Source: Psoroptes ovis | Taxonomy: Eukaryota > Arthropoda > Arachnida > Sarcoptiformes > Psoroptidae | Direction: 5' to 3' | NCBI GenBank assembly: GCA_002943765.1 | Contig: PQWQ01000003.1 | Span: 1,364,001 to 1,428,000 of the forward strand | DNA: 64,000 nucleotides | Shown here: positions 1 through 11,568 of the stretch, piece by piece | How positions within the stretch are numbered: position 1 is the stretch's first letter | How the letters are laid out: every line of letters starts with the position of its first letter | Made by a program: the position numbers and the translations under genes | Notes under the pieces: model-generated | What the model saw: only the letters and a program-made list of their open reading frames with translations | Database searches by the model: none | What the model was told of the DNA's origin: nothing

Positions 1-784
1 ATGGCTTTATATTATGGGAAAGGTTATTTTGTTTAATAACATTTAATTATTTTAAATAGCTAATTTTTTATTTTGATTTCACTATAGTCGAGCAATAATG
101 ACATATATGGCGAATAAATATGCACCAAACAATCCAATTTATCCGAATAATCCAAAAATACGAGGACGTGTCGATTGTTTGTTACAATATGATTTGAATG
201 TATTGAATCGTGCAATCACTGATCTTTTGATACCATTAAAACATCAAACAAACAATTATAGTGATAATAATAATCATAATCAGAATAATTCAAAAGAAAT
301 AGATGAAAATAATGGAATAATCGAAAAAATATCAATTAAATCGAATAATGATAATGATCATAATAATTCTTCAATTATTAGAAGCAACAATGACAATGAA
401 GATTGTTGTAATAAAAATAATAATAAAAATCAATATAAATATTTGAATACGATCAAAGAACGTAAAGTAAATGAATCATTAGAATATTTAGAATCAATTT
501 TAATTAATTCAAGATATCTGATTGATAATAATTATTTGACATTGGCCGATATATCAATATATTGTAGTCTTGAATTTGCTGATAAAAATTTCTATAATTT
601 GAAAAAATATCAAAATTTATTCAAATATTTTCAACAAATGAAATTATTATTAAATGGATATTTGTACAATTCAAACTATTACAACATAAACGATAATCAT
701 AAATGGTTAATTGTAAAAGATGATGATCATAACAATAATGATAATGATGATGAATTTCAAATATTGAATCAATCAAAAACGTAA
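1..784 (+). CDS. Glutathione S-transferase, delta/epsilon-like (3' part; exons 1..22 and 88..784)
   Basis: GSTs conjugate reduced glutathione to electrophiles in the cytosol. The gene enters from the left edge. Bases 3-22 read GFILWE plus two bases of a split Ser codon; a 65-base GT..AG intron (23..87) follows, and base 88 completes Ser, giving GFILWESRAIMTYMANKY. ESRAI is the glutathione-contacting Glu-Ser and helix 3 of delta/epsilon GSTs. The linker and start of the C-terminal domain follow (IYPNNPKIRGRVDCLLQYDL), then the late-helix signature YLTLADISIYCSLEF. The catalytic N-terminal Ser/Tyr lies outside the window. Odd points: about 70 Asn/Asp/Ser-rich residues interrupt the helical C-terminal domain (roughly bases 245-445), and an Asp/Asn-rich tail precedes the TAA at 782-784. 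GST membership is firm; class is inferred. The insertion makes normal folding uncertain. Confidence 0.85.
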
Positions 785-1371
785 CAAACGAATACGTAAA
801 AATTCTTTTTCATATGTTAAATTCATTAAATTCTTGAAAAAACTTTCATAATTAATGTCCATATTTAATTTATGTGAACGAAATTTCAGTAAATATTCAC
901 GATCATAAGTTATTCTTGTTTTCACATCATTATTCATTGCATTCACTAGTTGATTTTTATGAATAATTTTCAAATCATTCAATTCAGCATCGGAGATCAA
1001 TGAAATTAGATCATGATCTTTATTGTCAGTGTTGAATTGTTTAAAAAACTTTTCCATTTTCTTTCCAAAATTCAAATCTGATACAGCAATCCGTATCTCA
1101 TTTGGATACATTTTTGATTGAATTTTAAATTCATAATTATTTACTTCTATCAGATGGATGATTGTTAATTAAATTATTGAAATTCAAATAAAATTAACTA
1201 ACCTTTGCCACTTGTTATGGATAGATTTTGATCATTCATATTTGCTTCTACGGAAAATTTTTGATCATTTTCATGTGATTTATTACCGAAATATTTTGAT
1301 TTCGATAAATATTTTTGAATACGTTCAAACCACAAGTCATCATCTTCGGCGACCAGATTCATTGTCATCAT
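773..1371 (-). CDS. Small protein with an eIF4E-binding-type motif (exons 1203..1371 and 773..1146)
   Basis: Two exons on the minus strand join in frame across a 56-base intron (1147..1202; donor GTTAGT, acceptor ATAG), giving 180 residues. The start is the first of two adjacent ATGs at 1371. I do not recognise the whole protein. Near the C-terminus it contains YDREYLL, matching the Y-x4-L-hydrophobic consensus by which eIF4G, 4E-BPs and 4E-T bind the cap-binding factor eIF4E; the form is closest to the eIF4G version (YDREFLL from family knowledge). A second similar stretch (YEKEFLR) follows near the end. No signal peptide or membrane segment is seen. Its stop codon overlaps the convergent GST gene by 12 bases. 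The gene structure is reasonably supported; the translational-control role is only a hypothesis from one short motif. Confidence 0.6.
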
Positions 1372-1860
1372 TTAATTGTTAATCAACAAAAAAATCAAAA
1401 TTGTAAAAAAAATCAAAAAATAAAATTCGAAAAGATACAGAAGCATGGTTTTAATCGAAATTGCTGGCGCGCACTGTTGAAATCGGTGCAGGCGTAACAA
1501 AACGTTCAAAAACAAAACTTGATTCAACGATTTCTAACGTATTAATACGTTTTTTAAATACGCCATTCACATGTGATCATGCCCATAATTTACGGCATTC
1601 ATTGGGATTGCGTGGAAATTTTTTTTTCAATCGGATCAATCAAAATTCAATCTAATTCATCATGACATATGCCTATTTCAACTCATTTCAAAATATTTTA
1701 TCGAAAACAATTAAGTGTAAAAGTGATTGTTATCTATGTGTTTATCGGCACATTCGTCAATTGATAATTCAGATCAATCATTTCTAATGAAATTAATCAA
1801 ATGGTAAGTTTCTGTCAAATATAATTCAAGAATATTCGTTATAAATTAGTTAATTTGCAT
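1372..1860. other. Gap between two minus-strand genes; no gene seen
   Basis: This stretch holds the upstream flank of the eIF4E-motif gene and the 3' flank of the next minus-strand frame. Bases 1465-1600 are somewhat richer in G+C than the surroundings and open in more than one frame, but codon use and composition do not look coding and no splice sites frame it. It may contain the promoter of the gene that starts at 1371; no convincing TATA element was identified. Confidence 0.4.
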
Positions 1861-2184
1861 TTATTTTGATTTACATTCAAATTCATCACTATTATCATTA
1901 CAAACAATAATCACTGATCCATTATTATAATGTCGAGGACTTTTAAATCTTAACTTTGATTTCGATAATTTATTCAATTCTATTATTGATTTATCCTTTA
2001 ATGATTGTTGTTGCTGCTGTTGTTTAATTAATGATAATTTTGATTGTCTTAATTTTGATAATGATATAATCGAAGATGATGATTTTAATAGATTATCAAT
2101 TGATGATTGATCAATATCATTGTTTATCGCTGATGATGATAATAATTGTGAATTGTTTTCTATTTCTTTTCGTAATGATTGCAT
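1861..2184 (-). CDS. Continuation of the 2239..2568 frame after an in-frame TAA (107 aa from the first ATG)
   Basis: This open stretch lies in exactly the same frame as 2239..2568 and is separated from it only by the TAA at 2239-2241. Between the stop and the ATG at 2184 the frame reads KFNELIIKRTPSKLYGIS, which looks like ordinary protein. Further on are a Ser-rich block, LRQSKLSLIKQ, a run of six Gln and a basic KSKLRFKSPRHY segment before the final TGA/TAA region at 1861. Its codon use matches the upstream part. Most likely the two halves were one protein, but no homology is recognised that would prove it. Confidence 0.35.
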   Translation of the reverse strand: MQSLRKEIENNSQLLSSSAINNDIDQSSIDNLLKSSSSIISLSKLRQSKLSLIKQQQQQQSLKDKSIIELNKLSKSKLRFKSPRHYNNGSVIIVCNDNSDEFECKSK

Positions 2185-2238
2185 ACTGATACCATATAAT
2201 TTACTCGGTGTACGTTTGATGATTAATTCATTGAATTT

Positions 2239-2568
2239 TTATGGAATTGTTGGTGGTTTTACAACTTTATTATCATTATCATTAGCATTGTTCATGAATG
2301 ATGATTTTTGTCTTCGTAACCATTGTTTATGTTTTTCAATTTCAATTTGTCTATCATTACAATCATTTTGATTGCTTAAAGATGCATCTTTTAACAATGA
2401 CATTGATTTAAATTGAAATTTTAAATCATTTATCGGTATTATTTCATTTGAATGTATTCTACTTGATAATGATTTTGATTTGATCATCAATTTCGATTTT
2501 TCTGTTAATTGATTGTCATTTTGATTGTGATTAATATCATCATCTACTGTTTCATTTACGTTTTCCAT
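2239..2568 (-). CDS. Unidentified charged low-complexity protein, N-terminal part (109 aa to an in-frame TAA)
   Basis: The frame begins with ATG at 2568 and runs to TAA at 2239-2241. The product is hydrophilic, rich in Lys, Ser, Asn and Asp, with a basic stretch HKQWLRRQK near the end. No domain is recognised and there is no signal peptide or membrane helix. The same frame continues beyond the TAA for another 125 codons without a break (see the 1861..2184 entry), so the gene is either one protein interrupted by a premature stop or a short protein followed by a fortuitously open 3' region. Candidate introns covering the stop (GT at 2262 or 2265, AG at 2186) shift the frame and run into a stop, so splicing does not rescue it. 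Confidence 0.45.
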   Translation of the reverse strand: MENVNETVDDDINHNQNDNQLTEKSKLMIKSKSLSSRIHSNEIIPINDLKFQFKSMSLLKDASLSNQNDCNDRQIEIEKHKQWLRRQKSSFMNNANDNDNKVVKPPTIP

Positions 2569-2927
2569 ATTTTTTTCAATTAAAATTCAATTCGAAAATT
2601 ATTCAAAATTATTCCAATGAAGTTCTTCATTTAAATAAAAAAGTATGAAATTCAATTAATAAATTTGAAAAAATAAATCCTTTAATTTAATTATTTTTTT
2701 CGATTTAGAATTCAATTTTTAAGTCCAAAAAAATTGAATCAAATCAAAATTCAACTCATAGCACATCATATGTTTTCAATTTTTTTTATTTACAATTATT
2801 TTTGTTTTTAGTGTTGATGCATTTTGAAATGAAATTTTCATTATAACAATGGCAATGATGATATAATTTAAAATTAAAAGTAGGAAAAAATGAATCGATT
2901 TAAATATTTTTCTCAAAAGAAAATTAT
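2569..2927. other. Intergenic; possible poly(A) signal for the 2928..3894 gene
   Basis: This is an A+T-rich gap. On the minus strand an AATAAA hexamer lies at 2785..2790, about 140 bases after the stop of the secreted protein gene, and is a reasonable cleavage signal for it. Nothing else is seen. Confidence 0.4.
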
Positions 2928-3894
2928 TTAAGATCTGGCACGATCAGAATATGATGAAAATGAAGGTCGTTGACTGTAAAATGATGATGGTCCGGATCTT
3001 CGGCTATAACCTTTACGCATTTGACTGCCCATCGATTTTATCGATCCTGAACGGCTACTGCCGGCTGCATATGGTTGTTTGCTTGAATCATCCATCAGTA
3101 ATGATCCACTACCTGGACCATATGCACCTTCACCACCACCGAGACCAGCTCCGAGGCCACCACCAAGACCACCGGCAGCGCCAGCACCGCCACCTAAGCC
3201 TCCATTGCCACCACCCATTCCATTTTCAGATCGCGCAACAACAGTGCGTACTTCTTCAAGAACCGGACGAATTTCTTGCAAAACTTTTCGATAAGGTTGA
3301 ATGATTTCTCTAATTTCCTGAATGACTGGACGCATAACTTGATGTTGTACACGATGTGGTTCATCTTCCGATTTCGTTGGTTCCACATGAATTGGTTGAG
3401 CTGGTGTATGAATTTGTTGCACCATTACCGGACTAGATGATGAACGGAAAACTACTTGCACTGGTTGAATGCTTGCTTCAACATCAACAATATGTGGTTC
3501 AACGGGATCATTCTGGAACATAATTGGTTTAACTTCAACAGTACGTTTTGTTTGTACTGCTGCTGATACTTGAGCTGGACCTGCTTGTTGATAGCTTGGT
3601 GATGTTTGTAAATAATCAGGCAACATTAATGATGATGATGATGATTCTGATTCTAATGGACGATGATGTGATAAACTATTACCAACATCATTCGATGATG
3701 ATGGATTTGTTGCTGTTAACATTGCGACCGCTTCATTCAATGCACTCATATATGGTTGTTTTGCATAGGTCATGGCCAACATTGTGGCTATGAATGATAA
3801 AATCTAAAATAGAACAATAATAATTATTTTTGAAAAATCTTTGATACAATATTCATTAATAGAGATTGAGACAACATACTTTGAACATTTGCAT
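2928..3894 (-). CDS. Secreted protein with RPVIQEI-type repeat and Gly-rich tail, paralogue A (exons 3880..3894 and 2928..3803)
   Basis: The first exon encodes only MQMFK. A 76-base intron (3804..3879; donor GTATGT, acceptor TTTTAG) follows in phase 0, and exon 2 continues ILSFIATMLAMTYA, completing a signal peptide likely cleaved before KQPYM. The product is about 296 residues. In order: a Ser-rich region; the conserved block HRVQHQVMRPVIQEI, REIIQPYRKVLQEIRPVLEEV, in which a roughly 11-residue unit with (Q/E)E(I/V)R repeats and is probably helical; a Gly/Ala-rich tract (GGLGGGLGAGLGGG type); and a Ser/Arg/Tyr-rich basic tail. Composition suggests an extracellular structural or cuticle-associated protein, but function is unknown. 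Paralogue B at 11569..13025 has the same order and the same tiny first exon. A TATA element lies 200 bases upstream. Confidence 0.85.
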
Positions 3895-5765
3895 TGTGTT
3901 GTATTGATTTGATATAAAAATATATTCAAGTTTAAAAAATTGAAAAAATCAAATAAACATTGAAGAATTGATTCAAATTAAAAAATTTCCAATTGGATTC
4001 CCAAATAGCTTTTTAAATCAAAAAATTTTGAAAAAATATTCTGTAAAATCAAATCAAACTCAATTCAAATCGAAAATAATGTTTGAAACCTCTTTTTATA
4101 TCTTCAGGATTGTGTGTTGATCTACACTATTTTTTTGGATGCTTATGAACGATGAAGAAAAACAAATTTGTAATTATATAGAAAAATCAAGAGAGTGAGA
4201 GTAAAGTGTCAAAACAGTTCAAAATTGAATGAATAAACTTTCAAAAATGATTTCTATTTAATTTCAAGTTACAAAAGAACAAAAATAAAAAATAAAAATT
4301 AATTTCTTAAATTTGTATCGGCAATATATGTTTGTGAATTAAACATATGAAATCATCAAAATATATTTTTTTTTTTCGCCGAAACGTGAGAGAATTCAAA
4401 TTTTTTTAAAGAGAGAATGAGCATTTCATCAATTGGTTTCAATTCAATTTGATTTTATTTGGAATTTCTTGTCCCAAAGTAGAAAAAATAATATCAAAAT
4501 AATCATTAGCCATAATTAATAATGATAATAATTAGAAAAAATAAATAAATAAAACATTGAGGGTAATTATCATTACATTAATTAATACATAAATTACAAT
4601 TATAAATTGATAATTAGCTTTGACTGTTTTGATCAGTTATTTATTACCAATGATTGATTTTATTTTTTAGTTTTGATGTTTGGTTTTTCAAAAACTGAAT
4701 TGTTCCTTTAATTATCAAGATTTGGATTACATAAACATACGAGCACAATTTGACTAATTACTTATATAATATCGATCATTAGCAACATCATAATCATCAA
4801 TATGCATATACTGCAAGGCAAAATAACTATTCGTACATACACTTTCTTGTTACATTCAATATTATTTTTTTATTTTTTGCCTGAAAACATGCTGCAACAA
4901 GACTGTTATTTACTCTTATACATTCATTATACGAAATCTGTAACTGAAAATGTTGTACACATTTTTCCATCAGGCAAGCATCAATATGTAAGGCTGAATC
5001 AGGACAGATTATTCAATATAATGAATGATATCTGTTTATGAAAATTTCAGAAAAAAAAAAATTTAAAAAATTGATTTCAAATTGAAAATGAAATTATTTT
5101 TGGAAATTAGTTCAAACAAAAAAAAAAATGTTTGTCTTTTTTTTCGGTACATGTTGTGAATATGTTTATTACTAAATATTTATTTTATCATCAATCCTTA
5201 TCGATGATGTTGCAAAGTGATTTTTTTTCTCATAAAAAATTTTATCAATTCATTTCTTAATTGAATTTCAAAGTTCAAATGAATGAAAATGAATGACCAG
5301 TAAAGAATTAATTTCACTGGTGAAATTGAAAATTGAAATTAATGAATTGCTTCATATATAATTATTATTGATTAATCAATCATTCAATTTTATCTCATGG
5401 ATGTGAAAAATTTTTCCCTCGACATCTTCTCCTCCTTACCGATCAGAAATATTGAAATTTTTCATGAAAATTTTCCGTTGATAAAGCAAAATGTCTCAAA
5501 ATAAATTCCATTATCACTTTGATCTTGATTGAGAAATTTGCTTGAATGATCGATTGAATAATTTTGATGATCAATGATAATCTTATTATAATGAATCTTC
5601 AATATACAATCCAATATTGACTCAATTTGTATTTTTGAAATTATTTTTAGATATTTATATAAATAATATCGAGAGATTAGGAGATTAGCTCCCATGCCAT
5701 TATATTTAAAAAGAAATTAATGCGAAATCATAGCTGCACATAATTCATAAATTGGACTCGATGTG
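3895..5765. other. Intergenic, no gene seen
   Basis: This is the upstream flank of the minus-strand secreted protein gene. Short open frames around 4802-5041 have no splice context or protein-like composition. Poly(A)/poly(T) runs of 8-10 bases are frequent. Confidence 0.4.
4093..4100 (-). promoter_or_regulatory. TATA box candidate for the 2928..3894 gene
   Basis: On the minus strand the sequence reads GATATAAAAAGAGG, a near-canonical TATA element, about 200 bases before the start codon at 3894. Transcription would start near 4065-4070, leaving a 5' leader of roughly 170 bases. In DNA this A+T-rich chance matches are common; the G-rich shoulder is what makes this one stand out. Confidence 0.4.
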
Positions 5766-5894
5766 TCAATCTATTGCGATCAGGTACCATCTTAGGCAAA
5801 TTCTCCATGAGTTCACCCAGGCGTTGAACATTGAAGCCAATGATTCTGCTTGAAAAGCCAAGCAATCGCCACTTGAACGTAATGTTCCTATCAA
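5766..5894 (-). other. Exon-like island on the minus strand, identity unknown
   Basis: A block of clearly higher G+C and complexity sits inside very A+T-rich DNA. On the minus strand it is preceded by a good acceptor (TTGATAG at about 5895), after which one frame reads NITFKWRLLGFSSRI and later RLGELMENLPKMVPDRN before TGA. Another frame is also open over the same bases, so the frame is not decided. I do not recognise the protein. It could be the last exon of a minus-strand gene, an exon relic, or conserved non-coding DNA. Confidence 0.25.
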
Positions 5895-5978
5895 TAAAGT
5901 CAAATAATATCTGTTATTTTCAAAAATTTTTAGAAATTTGCTGAGTAAATAAATGAAATTGAAACTCAAATCACGCAT

Positions 5979-8900
5979 TAATTCACCATATCATTGTTTC
6001 TTAATTCAATTTTCAAATAATAATTAAAAAATGATAATAATTATCTTAGTAATGATCTTGAATGTTTCCAATATGAAATTATATTTATTTCATTTATTTA
6101 TTTTATCATTTCTTATTATTATTATCTTCGAAAAAACCATTAAAACGATGATACAATTAGATAATGTTACAAAAGAAATGTCACAGTTATTCATTTATTA
6201 TTAAGTTATTATTATCATTGTTATCTTGTATTATCGTGGATTATAATTGCGTCGTATTCAAGTCTTTAATACAACGAGATTTAGTTCTTGTTGTTCATGT
6301 TTTTCTGCTTGCTTTTTGATTTCTCAACAATTTTAAATTTTAAACGATGACGATGATGATGAAGATGAAGATCAAAATTCACATCATCATTCATGATGGT
6401 CAATGGTCATTGATAATCACGGGTGATGCTTAAAAAGTTTAATATTTTTCATTTTTATTTATGAAAAATTCAATCTTTCTTCATAAAAAAAAAAAAATGA
6501 AAATTTTCATTTTCAACAAGAAAATTTCATTTTCCCGACCCGATAAACTTTTCAAAAATTTGTATTCATGTGCAGCGGGCAATGTTCATGTGGTAAACAA
6601 TTTGACATCGCATTTCATGTGATATAATCTTGATGTTTCGGATTTTTTTGACTTTTTTACTTTTCATTAATTCAAATTTTTCTTAATACTTGTTTCTGTT
6701 TTAATTGAAATTGAAAATCGAATGTTAAATTCATTGACCGTCAATGAAAAAATTATTTTTGAACACACAAATACCGATGTTTGAATTAATGAATATGAAA
6801 ATGAATAAATTTTGAAAAAATATGGCTGAATAGCATTGAAAAATCTATTTTTACTTTTACCATTTGACTCACTCAAAATTTCTATGTGTCAATTACCGAA
6901 AATATCAAAGTCAAAAACTTTATAAGTGACCAGTATTTTTTTTAATGAAAATAATTTTCCATTTCTAAATTGAATTTGATTTAAATTTATAAATATAAAA
7001 TTTAGTTTAAAAGCACAAGTTCAATGTATTTTAAAATTGGTGTACAATAACCCTGAGATTTTAATCTTTATGATTGAAAATTGGAGTGAAATTGAAATTA
7101 AATGTGAAATGATATATAAAATTGAATTTTTTGAAAATTATAAATTTAAAAAAAATCTGAAATTCCAAAATTTCAAAACCTTTGAGCTAAGATTTTGAAT
7201 TTTTTCCCGAATTCATCGATTTTCTTTTCACTTTTTTTAATCATATTCATAATCATATGCATGATTTGTCCAAATATTTCAAACAATAATATCGAAACAC
7301 TTGATACAAATAAAAATTTCGTTGATGGACGAAAACAAACAAATGAAAGTCGGAAAAAATTGGTAAAAAATATTTTTATTTCATTTAACAAACAAAATAA
7401 ATCGGTCACCGAACTCTGACCGATCCAAACGAAATACAAAAAATATTTCAAATGAAAATCATTAAATAAAATATTATTAATATCATTAGTCGAAATTGAA
7501 TTGCCAAAAGTGAAAATCAGTTTGTGCTTAGTTTACACGCACTCACACACATACGCACACATTGAATAAGATAAGACAATATCTTGTATGATTTTATGTC
7601 TATTATCTTCCCCTTTTAAACATCCATTTTTGATGAAAAAATCAAAAACAAAAAAATGGAAAAAATTGGATTTGGATCATTTGGACAACAAACAACAATA
7701 ACAAAATAAAAGTTTCAAAATTGATTTATTATCTATTATTATTATCATTATATGACCATATCAATGATTAATCTCCATTAAGGTGTTTGTGTGGAATGAA
7801 AATTGAACTCAAAATCAAAGAAAAAAAAATAGGATCACAAATCAATAAAACGAAGATTTATTTGAAAGTATAGATTTTCAAACACACACAAATCAATGAG
7901 ATTTGCCATTAATTCTTATTGAATTGATTCATTTTGCAGAGCAAATCAATTGATTGAGAAATTATTGTTGTATCGATATTATAATTATTTATTTAATCAT
8001 AATCATCATTATCATCTAAGGACAATTCGATAATCAATTTGTTTTATTGAAAAATTTTTCACTGCTTAAATTTTTGTCAATACATTGAATCAATATAGCC
8101 TCATGAATCAATTTTTTTCCTCTTTTGAATTAAAATTTGATCAAAAAGTTCAAAAAGTCGATCGATTCATTCGAAAAATATTTATTTATTTATCCTTTCA
8201 TTGAATGGAAATAAAAAATTGATTTAAATCTATAGATTTTCAGATAAATCTTAGATGATAATTATTATCGACACTCGAGCACATTTAATTCATCGATAAT
8301 TGTATTTGTTTTACTATTATTTTAATGAATATTTTCAATAGATATTTCATCGCTTTTTTTTTTGATCTAATACATCGACGATAATAATTTTGAATTTAAG
8401 AAAAAAATTAAATCAATAAATAAAATTTGATTTTCAAATTCAAAATAATTATCAACAGCAGCAGCAGTCTTGTGTCTTGTATATTATTATTATTCAATAT
8501 AACTTATTCAATAAAATTTAATAAGATTGGCGTCTAGAAAATTCAAAAGTGGAAATGTTGAAAATGCTGAAAAAAATGAAATCAAATCAAAATTATTATC
8601 ATCATTAATTTGGTCCATAAACTAAAAAAAAATTTTATATTTACAAAAACTTCCGTAAATAATAATAATATCAAGGGCTGAAATATTAGAAACAACAACA
8701 ACAGCAGCAACAGGTGAGTGAATTTTTTATTTTATTTTTTCATTTTATTAATTTCTTATTAATTTTTCAATTTATTTCTTGAAAAATTGTGTATCGATTC
8801 ATTTACCATTGCAAATCCAGGCTAAAATTTTAATAAATGTGAATAATAATGGATAAATATTCGATAATCAATATTTAACTTTGTGCAAATGCTAATGGCT

Positions 8901-11568
8901 ATTGAATATGATAATAATTGATTGAAATTATAATAATGATCATTTTTTTTGCTTCTTGTTCAATTTATTGTTTCATTTCAAAATGATTTGTGTACTACTC
9001 TTGTAAAGTGTTTGAAATAATTTGCAATTTGTATGTTTCCAATTCAAATTTTGTTGTTTTCGTTGTTTCAAAATTCAAAGTAAAAATAAATAACAAAATA
9101 ATGAATTAAATATCCAAAGATTTTCGAAAGTTTCCAACATGTTGTTTCTTTCCATTTGAAAAAATAAAAGATAATAATTTTATCAGATCATCGTACTACG
9201 ATTCACTTGGATCGAAGCACTTCAATATTTTGTACGATACATATTTGAAAATGCATGTGGAAACTTGTGTATATTCATTCGCAAATTTTAAATGTTTATT
9301 TTTTTCAAATATTGATTTGTTTCAAAATTTTTTTTTCGAAGAAAAACTTTTGAAACCTCTTTGAGACATTTTTGAAAAAATGAATCAATAAATAAACAAA
9401 TAAACATAGCCACAATCTGTTGTAAGGAAACGTGTTGATCGAAGATTTTTCAGCGGATCCTTGTGATTTGCAAACGTAAAAAAATTACAAAACTTCTATC
9501 TCTTATTAGATTCTTATCATATTTCGATATCAAAGGATTTAAATTTCAAATTCAAATTTTTGCGCCTTTCGAAAGATTTGAGTTTCGTAAAGTTTTAAAA
9601 ATGATCGAATTGAACGCCATCTGTCAAGGGACGTTTGAGTTAAAATTTCAATTTTTTTCACCAAAAATTTTTAAAATATCTAAAAATAATTCATGTTTAT
9701 TTCTTAATTATGAAATCAAAGAAAGAAATACAAAAACTTAATCGATGTAATTGGAAAGTTGTTTTGATGCAAATTAAGTGATTACTTGTATTATTTCATT
9801 CATCGACAAAGAGAGTAATGCGATGAGATTTGATCGATATCATCATCATCATCATAAATATCATCAACCATATCCAGTATCGCATATATTTATTCAATTT
9901 TTCAATATTTCAATTTACACCCGAAATTTTCAATATACGAAAATACATAAATGGATTTATTTATGATTTTTTCGGTTCATTATTTCGTTACCTTTATTTC
10001 GTTTATATGCAGCAACATATGTTGAACTTTTAAATAATTTCAATTTCAAATTTTCCATTTTTTCAATTTTCATTTAATTTAGGTTTTTACTTTTTCAATT
10101 ATATATGCATGAAGGAATGTATTCATTAATACATGAATATCTGAAAGCAAAGATGTTTTTTTCCGTAAGGCTATACAAAATTAATAAATCCATTGACCAA
10201 AATAACTATTCATCATCATCCAGGCATACAAGTTTGCAGCGAAATATAAGAAAAACGATGAAGAAAATTTCATAATTTATTTTGAATATTTTTGAAAATA
10301 TTTCGTTTTCAATTCAAAGAAAAATTTAAATTTTTTACTTTATTGAAATGAAACAAGAAAAAACCATCAAATCCGTTAAATCATCATTCATTGATGATGA
10401 CGATGATGACCTGATCAAAAATTTAATTTCAGTTTCATTTTTCCCCAAAAAATTCAAAAGAATCGTGAATAATTTCAATTTCATTTATTCTATTCAATTG
10501 ATTAAGTTATGTTAAAGGTTATGCACTTTGATAAAATTGACCAATAAAGATTGTTGACAATATGTCCATGTGACTTATGTCCACTTTCACCTATTTACTT
10601 CAAAACTTCTCATAGAGAATTGGTCAATAATTATTATGTCAATGATGCTGCTGCTCGCTTGCTCACTTATGCTTATAAAAGTCAATGTCCGAATGATGAA
10701 AAATTAAATAAAAAAAAATTGTATGTGATGACATAATAAAATGACTGAAAACAAATAATAATAACTACAAAACGAAGCGGACAAAACAATTATGAACAAC
10801 AAACGACCACAACAAATGAACATGAATGACAACCAACATCAAATATAATGAAATTGTACTAAGATAAAAATGATAATAATCATAAATAGGAAGAACATGT
10901 CGGTGGTGATGGTTTGGTGATTACCAAGATATTTTTCGAAGCTATCTAATCATCAACAATCAAACAGAACCATCAGACAACAATGAAATAGTCTTGTTCA
11001 ACACGAGTAACACAGTCTTATATCACACAATTATTGTATGATGATGTTCTTCGTAAAACAATTACCATACAACTCGTGTGTAATTTGAATTTCGATGAAG
11101 TTTTATTCGACAATAACCATCATTTGTGGTCAAAAATAATGTCAAAATGTCTTGGAATTTATGAAATTTTTAAATTTTTCAATTAAGATATTCGAATTAT
11201 TATTTATAATGGAATTTGAATGATGAAAAAAAAAATTTGAAAAGTTTTGTATTTATTTAAGTTTTCTGTATTATCTGCATTTGTATAAATCTTTGTATAA
11301 TGAGTATGAGAGAGAGAGAGAAAGAAAAGAGACACAGAGAGTATAAAGCATGGAAAAAGAGAGATATTTAATTAAAAATAATTATTAAAAAAATGTTAAT
11401 TAAAAAAAAAATAAAAAAATTTGGTCAATTGAAATAATGATAATTCAATGAAGATGATGACGATGAATCAAGAAACAAAAAAAAAATTAGGCGAAATGAA
11501 AATTCCATAAATCCAAATCGATTCTATTCGATTTTTAGAATCAAATCGAATCAATCAATCCAAATCAA
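5979..11568. other. Long gene-poor stretch with one possible 5' leader exon
   Basis: No frame here has both coding-like composition and splice context. Points worth keeping: CAG|GTGAGT, a perfect consensus donor, at 8711..8719 after a CAA/CAG-rich stretch typical of 5' leaders on the plus strand; a TATAAAAG element near 10675; and a (GA)n tract around 11308-11340. On the minus strand an AATAAA at 11252..11257 is a possible poly(A) signal for the gene ending at 11569. Confidence 0.4.

Noticed and set aside
1461..1655. 64-codon frame upstream of the eIF4E-motif gene
   Set aside because: No splice context, no recognisable domain, and competing open frames at the same place.
3079..3294. Pro-rich open frame on the plus strand
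   Set aside because: It is the antisense of the Gly-rich tract of the minus-strand secreted protein.
4802..5041. 79-codon frame with hydrophobic start
   Set aside because: Composition follows local A+T bias; no acceptor/donor or homologue recognised.
9463..9741. 92-codon Phe/Lys-rich frame
   Set aside because: Phe, Lys and Ile from TTT/AAA/ATT-rich sequence; typical chance frame in this base composition.
10551..10736. 61-codon frame preceded by a partial ATG context and containing TATAAAAG
   Set aside because: No homology or splice sites; kept only as a possible TATA element in the gap entry.
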